NCBI GenBank assembly: GCA_900771975.1 | Contig: CAAGPV010000024.1 | Location: forward strand, 1-64,000 | Reading direction: 5' to 3' | Origin: an uncultured Prevotella sp. | GTDB lineage: Bacteria > Bacteroidota > Bacteroidia > Bacteroidales > Bacteroidaceae | DNA: 64,000 bases | Shown here: positions 44,836 to 54,656 of the stretch, one piece after another | How the letters are laid out: every line of letters starts with the position of its first letter | Numbering within the stretch: position 1 is the first letter of the stretch | Program-made: the position numbers and the translations under genes | Notes under the pieces: model-generated | Told to the model about the DNA's origin: nothing | Databases searched by the model: none | The model's input: only the letters and a program-made list of their open reading frames with translations

Positions 44836-46176
44836 TTAATAAGCAGAAACACCTGCATTACCTCTCGTATGACCAGAGTTGAGCAATCCATCATAATGAC
44901 GCATCATCAAATGAGATTCAATTTGCTGTAAAGTGTCGATGACAACACCCACCAAAATCAGCAATGATGTTCCACCAAAGAATTGACCAAAAGCATCTTG
45001 AACATGGAGAAGGCCTGCAAGAGCTGGCATAATAGCAATAAAGGCGATAAACAAAGAACCCGGTAGAGTTATACGAGACATAACTGTGTCTATATAATCT
45101 GCGGTATCTTTACCTGGCTTAACACCAGGAATAAAGCCATTGTTACGCTTCATATCTTCAGCCATCTGCGTTGGATTAAGAGTTATTGCAGTATAAAAAT
45201 AAGTAAAAGCAATTACAAGAATAACATATACCACATTATACAACAAACTCTTTGTATCCATCAAAGACTGTAATACAGGGCTCGAATTATTAGTTGAATA
45301 CTGAACGATAGCCAATGGAATAAACATCAATGCTTGTGCAAAGATAATAGGCATCACATTAGCTGCAAAAAGTTTCAACGGAATATATTGGCGAGCACCG
45401 CCATATTGCTTATTTCCAACAATTCGTTTAGCATACTGCACAGGAACTTGGCGTGTACCTTGAGTTAAAAGTATAGATGCACAAACTACTGCATAGAGGA
45501 TAATGATTTCGATAATGAACATTACCAAACCACCACCTGAGATAGCAGTAAACCGGCTACTTGCTTCCTGGAAGAAAGCCTGTGGCAATCGAGCTATGAT
45601 ACCAATCATAATGATTAAGGAGATACCATTGCCGACACCCTTGTCTGTTATGCGCTCACCAAGCCACAAGATGAACATAGAACCTGCTGCCAAAATAAGC
45701 GTAGCAGGAATCATAAATGCAGTCCAACTAATGCCCGTTGCGAGGGCACCAGCTGCTTGCATTTTAAGATTAATAAGGTAAGAAGGAGCTTGAAATACCA
45801 AGATAAATACTGTCAAGATTCTCGTATACCAATTAATCTTCTTATGTCCACTCTCACCTTCACGTTGTAACTTTTGGAAATAAGGAACAGCAACGGCAAG
45901 AAGCTGCATAACAATAGAAGCCGAGATGTAAGGCATTATACCCAACGCAAAAATAGACGCATTGGAAAATGCTCCACCGGAGAACATGTCCAAAAGTGAC
46001 ATAAGGCCACCTTGGGTCTGCTTCTGTAAAGTATCCAACATGCCCGGATTGATACCTGGAAGTACCACAAACGAGCCAAAACGGTAGATTGCCGTAAACA
46101 GAAGAGTAATGAGGAGGCGCTGACGCAGATCCTCAATCTTCCAACAGTTCTTCAGTGTCTCTATGAACTTTTTCAT
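44836..46176 (-). CDS. secY: Protein translocase subunit SecY
   Basis: This 446-residue central channel of the Sec translocase has ten hydrophobic helices. Family landmarks include RLLITLLFTAIYRFGSFVVL at the N-terminus, FSGGAFSNASIFALGIMPYI (plug region), GNGISLIIMIGI, and PTQMAEDMKRNNGFIPGVKPG before the last helices. It follows rplO after 4 bases, the usual spc-operon place. Confidence 0.97.
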   Translation of the reverse strand: MKKFIETLKNCWKIEDLRQRLLITLLFTAIYRFGSFVVLPGINPGMLDTLQKQTQGGLMSLLDMFSGGAFSNASIFALGIMPYISASIVMQLLAVAVPYFQKLQREGESGHKKINWYTRILTVFILVFQAPSYLINLKMQAAGALATGISWTAFMIPATLILAAGSMFILWLGERITDKGVGNGISLIIMIGIIARLPQAFFQEASSRFTAISGGGLVMFIIEIIILYAVVCASILLTQGTRQVPVQYAKRIVGNKQYGGARQYIPLKLFAANVMPIIFAQALMFIPLAIVQYSTNNSSPVLQSLMDTKSLLYNVVYVILVIAFTYFYTAITLNPTQMAEDMKRNNGFIPGVKPGKDTADYIDTVMSRITLPGSLFIAFIAIMPALAGLLHVQDAFGQFFGGTSLLILVGVVIDTLQQIESHLMMRHYDGLLNSGHTRGNAGVSAY

Positions 46177-46180
46177 TTAT

Positions 46181-46627
46181 TTAGATTATAGTTGCGTTAC
46201 CACCAACTGCTTTAATTGCTTCCTCAGCAGTTTTAGAGAATGCATTTGCTTCTACTTCAAGCTTTGCTTTCAATTCGCCATTACCGAGAACCTTTACAAG
46301 TTCTTTACCATTGGTGAGACCAGCATCTTTCAATTCTGCAACACCGATTTTGGTAAGGTTTTTGCTTTCAGCAAGTGTCTGAAGAGTAGACAAGTTAACA
46401 GCAAAATACTCTTTGTGGTTAATATTTTTAAAACCAGCTTTAGGAACACGACGCTGCAAAGGCATCTGACCACCTTCAAAACCGATCTTTCTCTTATAAC
46501 CAGAACGAGCCTTTGCACCCTTGTGACCACGAGTAGAAGTACCACCGAGTCCAGAACCTGGACCACGACCGATACGACGTGAAGAATGAGTTGAGCCCGC
46601 AGCCGGTTTCAAATTATTTAATTTCAT
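46181..46627 (-). CDS. rplO: Ribosomal protein uL15
   Basis: This 148-residue 50S protein has the Gly/Arg-rich N-terminal arm (RRIGRGPGSGLGGTSTRGHK and GYKRKIGFEGGQMPLQRRVP) that threads into 23S rRNA, then a globular domain. It lies between rpmD and secY. Confidence 0.97.
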   Translation of the reverse strand: MKLNNLKPAAGSTHSSRRIGRGPGSGLGGTSTRGHKGAKARSGYKRKIGFEGGQMPLQRRVPKAGFKNINHKEYFAVNLSTLQTLAESKNLTKIGVAELKDAGLTNGKELVKVLGNGELKAKLEVEANAFSKTAEEAIKAVGGNATII

Positions 46628-46650
46628 AATTGTTACTTCTAAAAGATTAA

Positions 46651-46827
46651 TTATTCAACTATTGATACCAGGTGACTAACCTTTCGGATCATTCCACGGT
46701 TGCTTGGAGTGTCTTCAACTTCAACAACCTGAGAGATTTTGTGAAGACCCAAAGAAAGCAGTGTATTCTTTTGGTCTTTAGGAGCGTTAATACGACTCTT
46801 AATCTGCTTGATTTTAATTGTTGCCAT
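46651..46827 (-). CDS. rpmD: Ribosomal protein uL30
   Basis: This 58-residue protein reads MATIKIKQIKSRINAPKDQK, then LLSLGLHKISQVVEVEDTPS and IRKVSHLVSIVE, a standard uL30. It lies between rpsE and rplO. The start is preceded by AAGGAG at 8 bases. Confidence 0.96.
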   Translation of the reverse strand: MATIKIKQIKSRINAPKDQKNTLLSLGLHKISQVVEVEDTPSNRGMIRKVSHLVSIVE

Positions 46828-46835
46828 TTAGATAT

Positions 46836-46841
46836 CTCCTT
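46836..46841 (-). promoter_or_regulatory. Shine-Dalgarno-like site of rpmD
   Basis: AAGGAG (minus strand) lies 8 bases before the ATG at 46827. Confidence 0.6.
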
Positions 46842-46843
46842 GA

Positions 46844-47356
46844 TTAACCGTTAAAAACTTTATCCATTGCAATACCACGTTCGCCAGCTATCTGATAAGC
46901 ATCACGCATTTGGCTCAATGCAGCGATAGTAGCTTTTACGAGGTTATGAGGGTTAGAAGAGCCCTTAGACTTTGCTATCACATCTGTTACGCCAGCACTT
47001 TCCAAAACGGCACGCATAGCACCACCGGCCTTAAGACCAGTACCAGCAGCTGCAGGTTTGATAAGTACATGTGCACCACCGAAACGAGTTTCGATTTCAT
47101 GAGGAACTGTACCTTTAAGTATAGGTACCTTAACCAAATTCTTCTTAGCGGAATCTGTACCTTTTTGGATAGCAGCGGTAACTTCACCGGCTTTACCGAG
47201 GCCCCAGCCTATTACGCCTTTACCGTCACCAACAACGACGATAGCAGCGAATGTGAAAGTACGACCACCCTTTGTAACTTTAGTTACGCGGTTGATAGCA
47301 ACCAAACGGTCTTTCAGTTCTACATCACTATTTACTTTTACTCTATTCATTGCCAT
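46844..47356 (-). CDS. rpsE: Ribosomal protein uS5
   Basis: This 170-residue 30S protein has the double-stranded-RNA-like N-terminal domain ([37 protein letters not shown]) and the C-terminal domain with [20 protein letters not shown]. It contributes to decoding accuracy. It lies 6 bases after rplR. Confidence 0.97.
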   Translation of the reverse strand: MAMNRVKVNSDVELKDRLVAINRVTKVTKGGRTFTFAAIVVVGDGKGVIGWGLGKAGEVTAAIQKGTDSAKKNLVKVPILKGTVPHEIETRFGGAHVLIKPAAAGTGLKAGGAMRAVLESAGVTDVIAKSKGSSNPHNLVKATIAALSQMRDAYQIAGERGIAMDKVFNG

Positions 47357-47362
47357 AATCGT

Positions 47363-47707
47363 TTAAAAATTAAGTCCACCTTCACGTGCAGCATCAGCAA
47401 GTGCTTTAACACGTCCATGATACAAATAACCGTTACGGTCGAATACTACTTTTTCAACACCAGCAGCTTTTGCTTTTTCAGCAACAAGAGCTCCTACTTT
47501 AGAAGCCTGCTCAGACTTAGGAAGTTTTTCCAAGCCTAAAGATGATGCAGAAGCCAAAGTTTTGCCAGTGAGGTCATTAATCACCTGAGCATAGATTTGC
47601 TTGTTACTGCGGAAAACGCTCAAACGAGGACGCTCAGCAGTTCCGTTCACACTCTTACGAATTCTGAACTTTATCTTAAGTCTTCTTTGTTCTTTCTTTG
47701 TTGTCAT
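47363..47707 (-). CDS. rplR: Ribosomal protein uL18
   Basis: This 114-residue 5S-rRNA-binding protein starts [20 protein letters not shown] and ends [15 protein letters not shown]. The start at 47707 is the natural one; the open frame extends upstream through rplF only as an antiparallel shadow of another frame. It lies between rplF and rpsE. Confidence 0.97.
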   Translation of the reverse strand: MTTKKEQRRLKIKFRIRKSVNGTAERPRLSVFRSNKQIYAQVINDLTGKTLASASSLGLEKLPKSEQASKVGALVAEKAKAAGVEKVVFDRNGYLYHGRVKALADAAREGGLNF

Positions 47708-47729
47708 GATTGTTATGATTATAAAGTTA

Positions 47730-48296
47730 TTACTTAGCAGCAGCTGTCTTACCAGACTTTCTGCGAATAACCTCGCCTTTGAACAATATACCCTTACCCT
47801 TATAAGGTTCTGGCATACGGAAAGAACGTATCTTAGCACAGATGAGACCCAGCAACTGCTTGTCACAAGACTCAAGGGTGATAATTGGGTTCTGGTTACG
47901 CTCACTCTTAGTTTCAACCTTTACTTCTTTAGGAAGCTGGATAAAGATAGGGTGTGTATAACCCAAAGAGAACTCAATCAAGTTGCCTTGATTAGAAACA
48001 CGATAACCGACACCTACAAGTTCCATTGTCTTGGAATAACCTTGACTTACACCAACAACCATATTGTTTACCAAAGAACGGTAAAGGCCATGGAAGGCAT
48101 GTTTTTGCTTGTAGTTTACAGGGCTATTTTCATCGATATCAAATGTAACAGTACCATCTTCAACTTTAACGATGATAGAAGGGTCTACCTTTTGTGAAAG
48201 TTCGCCCTTAGGTCCTTTTACAGAAACGACATGGTCGTTCAAAGAAACTGTAACACCAGCAGGAATACTAATTGGTAATTTTCCTATTCTTGACAT
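47730..48296 (-). CDS. rplF: Ribosomal protein uL6
   Basis: This 188-residue 50S protein starts [20 protein letters not shown] and has the two related L6 folds; the C-terminal one carries [27 protein letters not shown] lies 7 bases before the ATG at 48296, an almost ideal Shine-Dalgarno distance. Confidence 0.97.
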   Translation of the reverse strand: MSRIGKLPISIPAGVTVSLNDHVVSVKGPKGELSQKVDPSIIVKVEDGTVTFDIDENSPVNYKQKHAFHGLYRSLVNNMVVGVSQGYSKTMELVGVGYRVSNQGNLIEFSLGYTHPIFIQLPKEVKVETKSERNQNPIITLESCDKQLLGLICAKIRSFRMPEPYKGKGILFKGEVIRRKSGKTAAAK

Positions 48297-48303
48297 ATTC
48301 AAT

Positions 48304-48308
48304 CCTCC
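48304..48308 (-). promoter_or_regulatory. Shine-Dalgarno-like site of rplF
   Basis: GGAGG (minus strand) lies 7 bases before the ATG at 48296. Confidence 0.6.
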
Positions 48309-48310
48309 AA

Positions 48311-48706
48311 TTAATAAACATAGCAAAGAACCTCACCACCGATTTTCTCAGCAGCTGCTTCCTTGTTTGTCATTACACCTTTAGAAGTGGAAATGATAGC
48401 AATTCCAAGTCCGTTAATAACTCTCGGCATGTCTTTATAACCAGTATACTGGCGAAGACCTGGTGTAGAAACGCGCTTCAATTTCTTAATTGCATTGCGT
48501 TTGGTTACAGGATCGTACTTCAAAGCTACTTTGATAGTACCTTGAGGACCATCTTCGATGAACTTATAGTTCAAGATGTAACCCTTTTCGAAGAGAATCT
48601 TAGTAATAGATTTCTTCAAGTTAGACGCAGGAACTTCAACAACACGGTGATGAGCCATGATTGCGTTTCTGAGTCTTGTCAGATAATCTGCTATTGGATC
48701 TGTCAT
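48311..48706 (-). CDS. rpsH: Ribosomal protein uS8
   Basis: This 131-residue 16S-binding protein (MTDPIADYLTRLRNAIMAHH ... KGVMTNKEAAAEKIGGEVLCYVY) is intact. In E. coli uS8 represses the spc operon by binding near rplE; no such site was identified here. Confidence 0.97.
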   Translation of the reverse strand: MTDPIADYLTRLRNAIMAHHRVVEVPASNLKKSITKILFEKGYILNYKFIEDGPQGTIKVALKYDPVTKRNAIKKLKRVSTPGLRQYTGYKDMPRVINGLGIAIISTSKGVMTNKEAAAEKIGGEVLCYVY

Positions 48707-48774
48707 AATATAAAAAATTTAATTAATCGGGACTCCCCCGACAATATTAAAAAACAATCTGTATTTCTCGTTGA

Positions 48775-49077
48775 TTACCAGCTTGCCTTCTTCACTCCAG
48801 GAATCAAACCAGCTGAAGCCATCTCACGGAATTGAATACGGGAAAGTCCGAATTGGCGCATATAACCTTTTGGACGACCTGTAATTTTGCAACGGTTGTG
48901 AAGACGGATAGGGTTTGCATTCTTTGGGATAGCCTGGAGCTTACGAGCTGCCTCGTAAGCTTCAGCTGGATCGTTAGACGTTGCGATAATCTTCTTCAAA
49001 GCTGCGCGTTTTTCAGCATAGCGAGCAACAAGCTTTGCACGCTTAACTTCGCGGGCTTTCATTGATTCTTTTGCCAT
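48775..49077 (-). CDS. rpsN: Ribosomal protein uS14, long zinc-free form
   Basis: This 100-residue 30S head protein starts [20 protein letters not shown] and has [20 protein letters not shown] near the C-terminus. Its length and the absence of paired CxxC motifs mark the long C-minus form. Together with the bL36 found here, it suggests reduced zinc dependence. Confidence 0.96.
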   Translation of the reverse strand: MAKESMKAREVKRAKLVARYAEKRAALKKIIATSNDPAEAYEAARKLQAIPKNANPIRLHNRCKITGRPKGYMRQFGLSRIQFREMASAGLIPGVKKASW

Positions 49078-49082
49078 ATCTC

Positions 49083-49637
49083 TTAATCGTTTTTAGCATT
49101 TTTGAAAGGAAGACCAAACGCTTTCAGAAGAGCATAACCTTCTTCATCTGTATTAGCAGAAGTAACGAAAGTGATGTTCATACCCTGAATACGATCTACT
49201 TGGTCAATATTGATTTCAGGGAAAATAATCTGCTCAGTAACACCGAGAGTATAATTTCCACGGCCATCAAACTTACTGTCGATACCTTTAAAGTCACGGA
49301 TACGAGGAAGAGCAACACGAACGAGTTTCTCGAGGAACTCATACATACGCTCACGACGCAATGTTACCATAACACCAATAGGCATCTTCTTACGAAGTTT
49401 GAAGTTAGCAATATCTTTCTTAGAATAAGTTGCAACAGCTTTCTGACCAGTGATAGAAGTAAGTTCATTGATAGCAACATCAACAATCTTCTTGTCCTGA
49501 GTAGCGTCGCCAAGACCTTGATTGATAACTATCTTCTTCAAGACAGGAACCTGCATAACAGAAGAATAGTTAAACTGCTTGAACAAAGCAGGAGCAATTT
49601 GCTCCTTGTATTGTTTCTTTAACTGTGCTGTATCCAT
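49083..49637 (-). CDS. rplE: Ribosomal protein uL5
   Basis: This 184-residue 5S-rRNA-binding protein has [40 protein letters not shown] and the [20 protein letters not shown] segment. Its ATG overlaps the rplX stop by one base (TAATG) and GGAGG lies 10 bases upstream, inside the end of rplX, pointing to coupled translation. Confidence 0.97.
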   Translation of the reverse strand: MDTAQLKKQYKEQIAPALFKQFNYSSVMQVPVLKKIVINQGLGDATQDKKIVDVAINELTSITGQKAVATYSKKDIANFKLRKKMPIGVMVTLRRERMYEFLEKLVRVALPRIRDFKGIDSKFDGRGNYTLGVTEQIIFPEINIDQVDRIQGMNITFVTSANTDEEGYALLKAFGLPFKNAKND

Positions 49638-49954
49638 TATTTAATTTCCTCCCCTGACTTTTTAGCAATACGGGTAACAGTTTTACCTTCACGCTTAATG
49701 GCGATACGGGTAGCCTTGCCACTCTTTGGATCTACCAAGTTTACATTAGAGATATGAATAGGAGCCTCTTGCTTTACGATACCTCCTTGAGGGTTCTTAG
49801 CAGAAGGCTTAGTGCTCTTAGAGACAATATTGACGCCTTCAACGAGAACGCGTTCCTTGTCGGTGAGCACCTTCAGCACTTTCCCAGATTTGCCCTTGTC
49901 TTTACCGGCAAGAACAATAACCTGGTCGTCTTTCTTAATATGAAATTTTGCCAT
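49637..49954 (-). CDS. rplX: Ribosomal protein uL24
   Basis: This 105-residue assembly-initiator protein of the 50S subunit has a KOW motif ([20 protein letters not shown]) at the N-terminus and [25 protein letters not shown]-type sequence precedes the start. It overlaps rplE by one base. Confidence 0.97.
   Translation of the reverse strand: MAKFHIKKDDQVIVLAGKDKGKSGKVLKVLTDKERVLVEGVNIVSKSTKPSAKNPQGGIVKQEAPIHISNVNLVDPKSGKATRIAIKREGKTVTRIAKKSGEEIK
49648..49652 (-). promoter_or_regulatory. Shine-Dalgarno-like site of rplE
   Basis: GGAGG (minus strand) lies 10 bases before the ATG at 49637, within the last codons of rplX. Confidence 0.55.
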
Positions 49955-49961
49955 TTCTGTT

Positions 49962-49966
49962 TCCTT
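49962..49966 (-). promoter_or_regulatory. Shine-Dalgarno-like site of rplX
   Basis: AAGGA (minus strand) lies 7 bases before the ATG at 49954. Confidence 0.5.
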
Positions 49967-49973
49967 TTAATAA

Positions 49974-50339
49974 TTAAAGAACCTCAGGTGCCAAAGAAAC
50001 GACTTTCATATTTACTGCGCGAAGCTCACGAGCAACGGGACCGAAGATACGGCTACCACGGATCTCGCCAGCGTTGTTCAGCAACACACAAGCGTTATCG
50101 TCAAAGCGGATGTAAGAGCCGTCAGCCCGACGAATTTCTTTCTTTGTGCGAACAATCAAAGCCTTTGATACTGCACCCTTTTTCAATTCACTTGATGGGA
50201 TGACGTTCTGTACAGCAACTACGATAACGTCACCTACACTTGCATAGCGGCGACCGGTACCACCGAGCACGCGAATACACTTAGCCTCGCGAGCGCCACT
50301 GTTGTCACATACTGTAAGTCTTGATTCTGCTTGTATCAT
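49974..50339 (-). CDS. rplN: Ribosomal protein uL14
   Basis: This 121-residue 50S protein ([20 protein letters not shown] ... VVSLAPEVL) is intact, with the family motif [20 protein letters not shown]. It binds near the uL19 and 16S interface. It starts 2 bases after rpsQ ends. Confidence 0.97.
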   Translation of the reverse strand: MIQAESRLTVCDNSGAREAKCIRVLGGTGRRYASVGDVIVVAVQNVIPSSELKKGAVSKALIVRTKKEIRRADGSYIRFDDNACVLLNNAGEIRGSRIFGPVARELRAVNMKVVSLAPEVL

Positions 50340-50341
50340 AA

Positions 50342-50599
50342 TTACTTAGCTTTTTCTACAATTTGAACTAATCTCCATCGCTTTGTCTTAGACAATGGAC
50401 GAGTTTCCATAATCTGCACTGTATCACCTACGTTAGCTTCGTTTTTCTCGTCATGAGCGTGATATTTCTTTGTGTGCAGCACGAACTTACCATAAATAGG
50501 GTGTTTCTCTTTAAACTTAGAAGCAATAACAATGGTTTTATCCATTTTGTTGCTGATAACGACACCCTGTCTTACTTTTCTTAAATTTCTTGTTTCCAT
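50342..50599 (-). CDS. rpsQ: Ribosomal protein uS17
   Basis: This OB-fold 30S protein of 85 residues starts [20 protein letters not shown] and contains [20 protein letters not shown]. The ATG at 50599 gives the standard N-terminus; an in-frame ATG at 50608 would add MVQ and cannot be excluded. Confidence 0.95.
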   Translation of the reverse strand: METRNLRKVRQGVVISNKMDKTIVIASKFKEKHPIYGKFVLHTKKYHAHDEKNEANVGDTVQIMETRPLSKTKRWRLVQIVEKAK

Positions 50600-50610
50600 C
50601 TGGACCATTG

Positions 50611-50805
50611 TTATTTATTAAGTTCTCTCTCACGAAGTTCTGTCTTCAAACGTGCAATATCACGACGAGCAGACTTAATCAACGATGGATTCTCGAGGGG
50701 AGTTACCTGATGATTCAACTTCATTTGAGCTAAAGCTGCCTCAGCGTTTTCTATCTTCTCTACCAAGTCTTTGGTTTCGAGACTTTTTACTTCTTTCGTC
50801 TTCAT
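50611..50805 (-). CDS. rpmC: Ribosomal protein uL29
   Basis: This 64-residue two-helix protein at the tunnel exit ([20 protein letters not shown] ... [14 protein letters not shown]) is typical. It lies between rplP and rpsQ, 5 bases after rplP. Confidence 0.96.
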   Translation of the reverse strand: MKTKEVKSLETKDLVEKIENAEAALAQMKLNHQVTPLENPSLIKSARRDIARLKTELRERELNK

Positions 50806-50810
50806 CTTAA

Positions 50811-51239
50811 TTAAGCGTTTTTATCGAAATCACGTCTTACAACAAACTTAGTTTTAACGGGAAGTTTCTGAGCTGCGAGACGGAGAGCCTCTTTAGCAAT
50901 ATCGAAACTTACACCTTCTACTTCAAAGAGGATACGTCCTGGAGTAACCGGTGCCACCCATCCAGCGGGATCACCTTTACCTTTACCCATACGGACATCG
51001 GCAGGCTTGCGGGTGATTGGTTTATCCGGGAAGATACGAATCCAGACCTGACCTTGACGGTTCATGTAACGGTTTACTGCTACACGAGCGGCCTCTATCT
51101 GTCGGCTATCGATCCATTTTGGTTCAAGCGTCTTGATACCAAAAGAGCCGAAAGCCAATTGTGTACCTCTTTGGGCGTTGCCTTTATTGCCACGTCCATC
51201 TTGAGGTCTTCTATATTTTACTCTTTTAGGCTGTAACAT
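50811..51239 (-). CDS. rplP: Ribosomal protein uL16
   Basis: This 142-residue 50S protein organises the A-site tRNA region. It has [40 protein letters not shown] and [20 protein letters not shown]. It lies 15 bases after rpsC. Confidence 0.97.
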   Translation of the reverse strand: MLQPKRVKYRRPQDGRGNKGNAQRGTQLAFGSFGIKTLEPKWIDSRQIEAARVAVNRYMNRQGQVWIRIFPDKPITRKPADVRMGKGKGDPAGWVAPVTPGRILFEVEGVSFDIAKEALRLAAQKLPVKTKFVVRRDFDKNA

Positions 51240-51254
51240 GATAGCTTCTTACTT

Positions 51255-51983
51255 TTAACGGTTATTGTTTCTTCTGCGATTACCTCTTCCAGAACGGCCG
51301 CCGTTATTAGGACGACCAGAATTCTTCTCTTGGGCGAAGTTTGGCGCGAGATCAACCTTATTATAGACTTCACCACGGCAAATCCAAACCTTAATACCCA
51401 GAAGACCAACCTTGGTAAGGGCTTCAGTCTGGCAGTAATCGATGTCTGCACGGAATGTGTGGAGGGGAGTGCGGCCCTCTTTAAACATTTCCTTACGTGC
51501 CATTTCAGCACCATTCAGACGACCAGTGATTTGAACTTTAACACCCTCAGCACCTGCACGCATTGTGTTAGCAATTGCCATCTTGATAGCGCGACGGTAA
51601 GCAATCTTACCCTCTACCTGGCGAGCGATGTTATTACCAACGATGTTTGCATCGAGATCGGGTTTCTTAACTTCGAAGATGTTAATCTGAATTTCCTTCT
51701 TAAAGAGGTTTTTCAACTCTTCTTTAAGTTTGTCAACATCTTGACCACCTTTACCAATGACAATACCCGGACGGGCTGTACAAATAGTAATGGTGACGAG
51801 TTTCAACGTACGTTCAATGACGATACGAGAGACGAAGGCCTTCTCTAAACGTTTGTTTAGATACTGGCGGATTTTCTGATCCTCTACGAGGTTATCACCG
51901 AAATCCTTGCCACCGAACCAATTTGAGTCCCAACCGCGAATAATACCTAAGCGATTGCTTATTGGATTAACTTTTTGTCCCAT
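51255..51983 (-). CDS. rpsC: Ribosomal protein uS3
   Basis: This 242-residue 30S mRNA-entry protein has a KH domain with [20 protein letters not shown] and the C-terminal [20 protein letters not shown]. The C-terminus ends in an Asn/Arg/Gly-rich tail of about 25 residues. It lies 8 bases after rplV. Confidence 0.97.
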   Translation of the reverse strand: MGQKVNPISNRLGIIRGWDSNWFGGKDFGDNLVEDQKIRQYLNKRLEKAFVSRIVIERTLKLVTITICTARPGIVIGKGGQDVDKLKEELKNLFKKEIQINIFEVKKPDLDANIVGNNIARQVEGKIAYRRAIKMAIANTMRAGAEGVKVQITGRLNGAEMARKEMFKEGRTPLHTFRADIDYCQTEALTKVGLLGIKVWICRGEVYNKVDLAPNFAQEKNSGRPNNGGRSGRGNRRRNNNR

Positions 51984-51991
51984 TCTACTTA

Positions 51992-52408
51992 TTATTTATC
52001 ATCATTGTTAACGTCAGCAGGCTTTGCATCTACAAAGAGTGTGACATGGTTAGAACGTTTGCGAATTCTGTAGCCACGGCCCTGAGGTGCAGGACGCATG
52101 CGCTTCATTGTAACACCTTCGTCAACGAAGATTTTTGAGATATAAAGTTCACCGTCTTCAGCTTTGCGGTCATTTTTAGCTTCCCAGTTAGCGATAGCCG
52201 AACGAAGAAGTTTCTCAACGTTTTCAGCGGCAGCTTTCTTAGAGAAGCGTAGCACACCCAAGGCGCGGTTTACTTCCATACCACGAACCATGTCTACAAC
52301 GTAGCGCATCTTGCGTGGAGAAGAAGGGCAGCCATTGAGCTTTGCGAAATACTGGCCTTTCAAGGCTTCTTTACGAGCCTCAGCCTTTATATGTTTTCTT
52401 GCTCCCAT
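51992..52408 (-). CDS. rplV: Ribosomal protein uL22
   Basis: This 138-residue protein lines the peptide tunnel. The macrolide-related hairpin region is present ([20 protein letters not shown], then [16 protein letters not shown]). The N-terminus has an extra stretch ([20 protein letters not shown]) compared with the 110-residue E. coli protein. No tunnel-hairpin change is obvious by eye. Confidence 0.97.
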   Translation of the reverse strand: MGARKHIKAEARKEALKGQYFAKLNGCPSSPRKMRYVVDMVRGMEVNRALGVLRFSKKAAAENVEKLLRSAIANWEAKNDRKAEDGELYISKIFVDEGVTMKRMRPAPQGRGYRIRKRSNHVTLFVDAKPADVNNDDK

Positions 52409-52442
52409 TGTATTTTTCTTTAACTAAATGGTTATGACCTGC

Positions 52443-52709
52443 TTACTTTCTGTTGCCAGAGTGTCCACCGAAACGACGAGTAGGAGAAAACTCACCGAGC
52501 TTGTGACCTACCATGTTTTCAGTGATGTAAACAGGGATAAATTTGTTTCCGTTATGAACTGCAACAGTGTGACCCACGAAATCGGGGGAAATCATTGATG
52601 CTCTGGCCCATGTCTTAACGACATTCTTTTTGCCGCTCTCATTCATTGCGAGAATTTTCTTCTCAAGAGACACGTTGATATATGGACCTTTTTTTAATGA
52701 ACGACTCAT
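52443..52709 (-). CDS. rpsS: Ribosomal protein uS19
   Basis: This 88-residue 30S head protein starts [20 protein letters not shown] and carries [20 protein letters not shown]. It lies between rplB and rplV. Confidence 0.97.
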   Translation of the reverse strand: MSRSLKKGPYINVSLEKKILAMNESGKKNVVKTWARASMISPDFVGHTVAVHNGNKFIPVYITENMVGHKLGEFSPTRRFGGHSGNRK

Positions 52710-52732
52710 AATTTACTCTTAAATTAACTTGT

Positions 52733-53560
52733 TTACTTCTTGTTAGCTCTTTCAATAATATACTTGTTTGAAAGCTTCTTGGGTGCACGTGTCTTGAGAC
52801 CCTTAGCATACAAGCCCTTACGAGAGCGTGGATGTCCACCAGACTGGCGACCTTCACCACCACCCATCGGGTGATCAACAGGGTTCATTACTACACCACG
52901 GTTGTGTGGACGACGGCCCAACCAACGAGAGCGACCAGCCTTACCAGACTGTTCCAATGCATGGTCGGAGTTGCCAACACTACCAACAGTTGCCTTACAA
53001 GCCGAAAGAATCTGACGAGTTTCGCCTGAAGGGAGCTTAATAACACAATAACTGCCTTCACGAGAAGTCAATTGAGCAAAATTACCAGCCGAACGAACGA
53101 GCAACGCACCCTGACCTGGACGCAATTCAATGTTATGAATTACAGTACCTACAGGAATGTTTGCCAATGGAAGGGCATTACCTACTTCAGGTGCTGCCTC
53201 AGCACCTGACATCAGTTTTGCACCAACTTGCAGTCCATTAGGAGCAATAATGTAACGTTTTTCACCATCTGCGTAAAACAACAAAGCAATACGAGCCGAA
53301 CGGTTCGGATCGTATTCTATTGTCTTAACTACAGCAGGAACACCATCTTTCTCTCGCTTGAAGTCGATAGCACGATACTTCTTCTTATGACCTCCGCCAA
53401 TGTAGCGAACTGTCATCTTACCGGTGTTGTTTCGACCACCAGTAGAACGCTTACCGTAAACGAGAGACTTCTCTGGCACGGATGCAGTAATATCCTCGAA
53501 CGTGCCAATAACTTTGTGTCTTTGTCCCGGAGTTACCGGTTTAAATTTACGTACTGCCAT
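52733..53560 (-). CDS. rplB: Ribosomal protein uL2
   Basis: This 275-residue protein is needed for subunit joining and peptidyl transfer. It has [20 protein letters not shown] near the N-terminus and the highly conserved [20 protein letters not shown] with the essential histidine near residue 229. It lies 7 bases after rplW. Confidence 0.98.
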   Translation of the reverse strand: MAVRKFKPVTPGQRHKVIGTFEDITASVPEKSLVYGKRSTGGRNNTGKMTVRYIGGGHKKKYRAIDFKREKDGVPAVVKTIEYDPNRSARIALLFYADGEKRYIIAPNGLQVGAKLMSGAEAAPEVGNALPLANIPVGTVIHNIELRPGQGALLVRSAGNFAQLTSREGSYCVIKLPSGETRQILSACKATVGSVGNSDHALEQSGKAGRSRWLGRRPHNRGVVMNPVDHPMGGGEGRQSGGHPRSRKGLYAKGLKTRAPKKLSNKYIIERANKK

Positions 53561-53567
53561 TTTTTAT

Positions 53568-54005
53568 TTAAATATTGCTGTAAAAATCAATTGTATCGCC
53601 CTCTTTGAGAGTAACGATCGCTTTCTTGAATGCGTTCTTCTGACCTTTCACAAGTCCTGCCTTGGTATAGCGTGCCTGACGCTTTCCAGCGTAACGCATT
53701 GTGTTCACATCAAGAACTGTAACCTTGTAGAGGCTTTCGATTTCTTTCTTTATTTCGAGTTTGTTAGCCTCTGGTTTAACGATGAAACCATACTTAGGCT
53801 GAGCAGCCTTGGTATAGGTATAAACCGTCTTTTGCTTGTTTACAGTCTGACCTTTCTTCTTAACATCGTAAGCAACAGTCTCTTCCTTAGCATTCTTAGC
53901 CTCACCAATTTTCTTGCTTCTGGTCTTGAATGTGCGGTCTTCAGAAGACTTGTCCGAAATCTTGGTCATCTTCTCAGTGACCACTGGTTTTATGATAAAT
54001 CCCAT
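53568..54005 (-). CDS. rplW: Ribosomal protein uL23 with an enlarged N-terminal insertion
   Basis: The 145-residue protein has the uL23 fold: MGFIIKPVVTEKMTK at the start, then YGFIVKPEANKLEIKKEIES and KKAIVTLKEGDTIDFYSNI at the end. Typical uL23 is about 96-100 residues; the extra 45 or so lie at about residues 17-68 as a Lys/Glu/Thr/Ser-rich insertion. uL23 forms the docking site for trigger factor and SRP at the tunnel exit. AAGGAG precedes the start by 11 bases. Confidence 0.95.
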   Translation of the reverse strand: MGFIIKPVVTEKMTKISDKSSEDRTFKTRSKKIGEAKNAKEETVAYDVKKKGQTVNKQKTVYTYTKAAQPKYGFIVKPEANKLEIKKEIESLYKVTVLDVNTMRYAGKRQARYTKAGLVKGQKNAFKKAIVTLKEGDTIDFYSNI

Positions 54006-54016
54006 AATTGTTCTGT

Positions 54017-54022
54017 CTCCTT
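54017..54022 (-). promoter_or_regulatory. Shine-Dalgarno-like site of rplW
   Basis: AAGGAG (minus strand) lies 11 bases before the ATG at 54005. Confidence 0.5.
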
Positions 54023-54026
54023 AAAT

Positions 54027-54656
54027 TTATTTGGTTAAGACTGTGTCGATAGACTTCAAAGAGTTTTCAGTGATAACGAGCACATCTGCATTCAAAACTT
54101 TATACGAATTGAGATGAGAAGCAACCATCACTTCAGCTTCCTGAAGATTACGAGCCGACAAATATACATTTTTATTTACATCTGGCAAAAGAAGCAGGAG
54201 TTTCTTGCCGTCTACTTTAAGATTTTTAGCAATATTTACGAAATCTTTTGTCTTAGGAGCCTCAAGATTGAAATCTTCAACCACAAGGATTGCATTTTCC
54301 TGAGCTTTATAAGACAATGCAGACTTACGAGCAAGATTCTTTACTTTTTTGTTCAACTTGAAACGATAGTCACGTGGTTTAGGACCGAAAACGCGACCAC
54401 CACCAACGAGAACAGGTGAGTTGATATCACCACGACGGGCACCGCCGCCACCTTTCTGACGTCCCAGCTTACGAGTAGAACCAGCATGTTCACTTCTTTC
54501 TTTCGATTTAGCTGTACCTTGACGCTGGTCAGCGAGATACTGCTTTACATCCAAATAAAGAACATGATCGTTAGGCTCAATGCCGAAGATAGATTCGTTT
54601 AACGTAACCTTTCTTCCGGTCTCCTGACCTTTGATATTTAATACGTTAATATCCAT
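54027..54656 (-). CDS. rplD: Ribosomal protein uL4
   Basis: This 209-residue protein has the tunnel loop [20 protein letters not shown] and [20 protein letters not shown]. In E. coli uL4 represses the S10 operon. Its start overlaps the rplC stop by one base. Confidence 0.97.
   Translation of the reverse strand: MDINVLNIKGQETGRKVTLNESIFGIEPNDHVLYLDVKQYLADQRQGTAKSKERSEHAGSTRKLGRQKGGGGARRGDINSPVLVGGGRVFGPKPRDYRFKLNKKVKNLARKSALSYKAQENAILVVEDFNLEAPKTKDFVNIAKNLKVDGKKLLLLLPDVNKNVYLSARNLQEAEVMVASHLNSYKVLNADVLVITENSLKSIDTVLTK

Noticed and set aside
47708..47917. A longer N-terminus for uL18
   Set aside because: The 70 extra residues come from rplF sequence in another frame and do not resemble any uL18; the start at 47707 gives the standard N-terminus.
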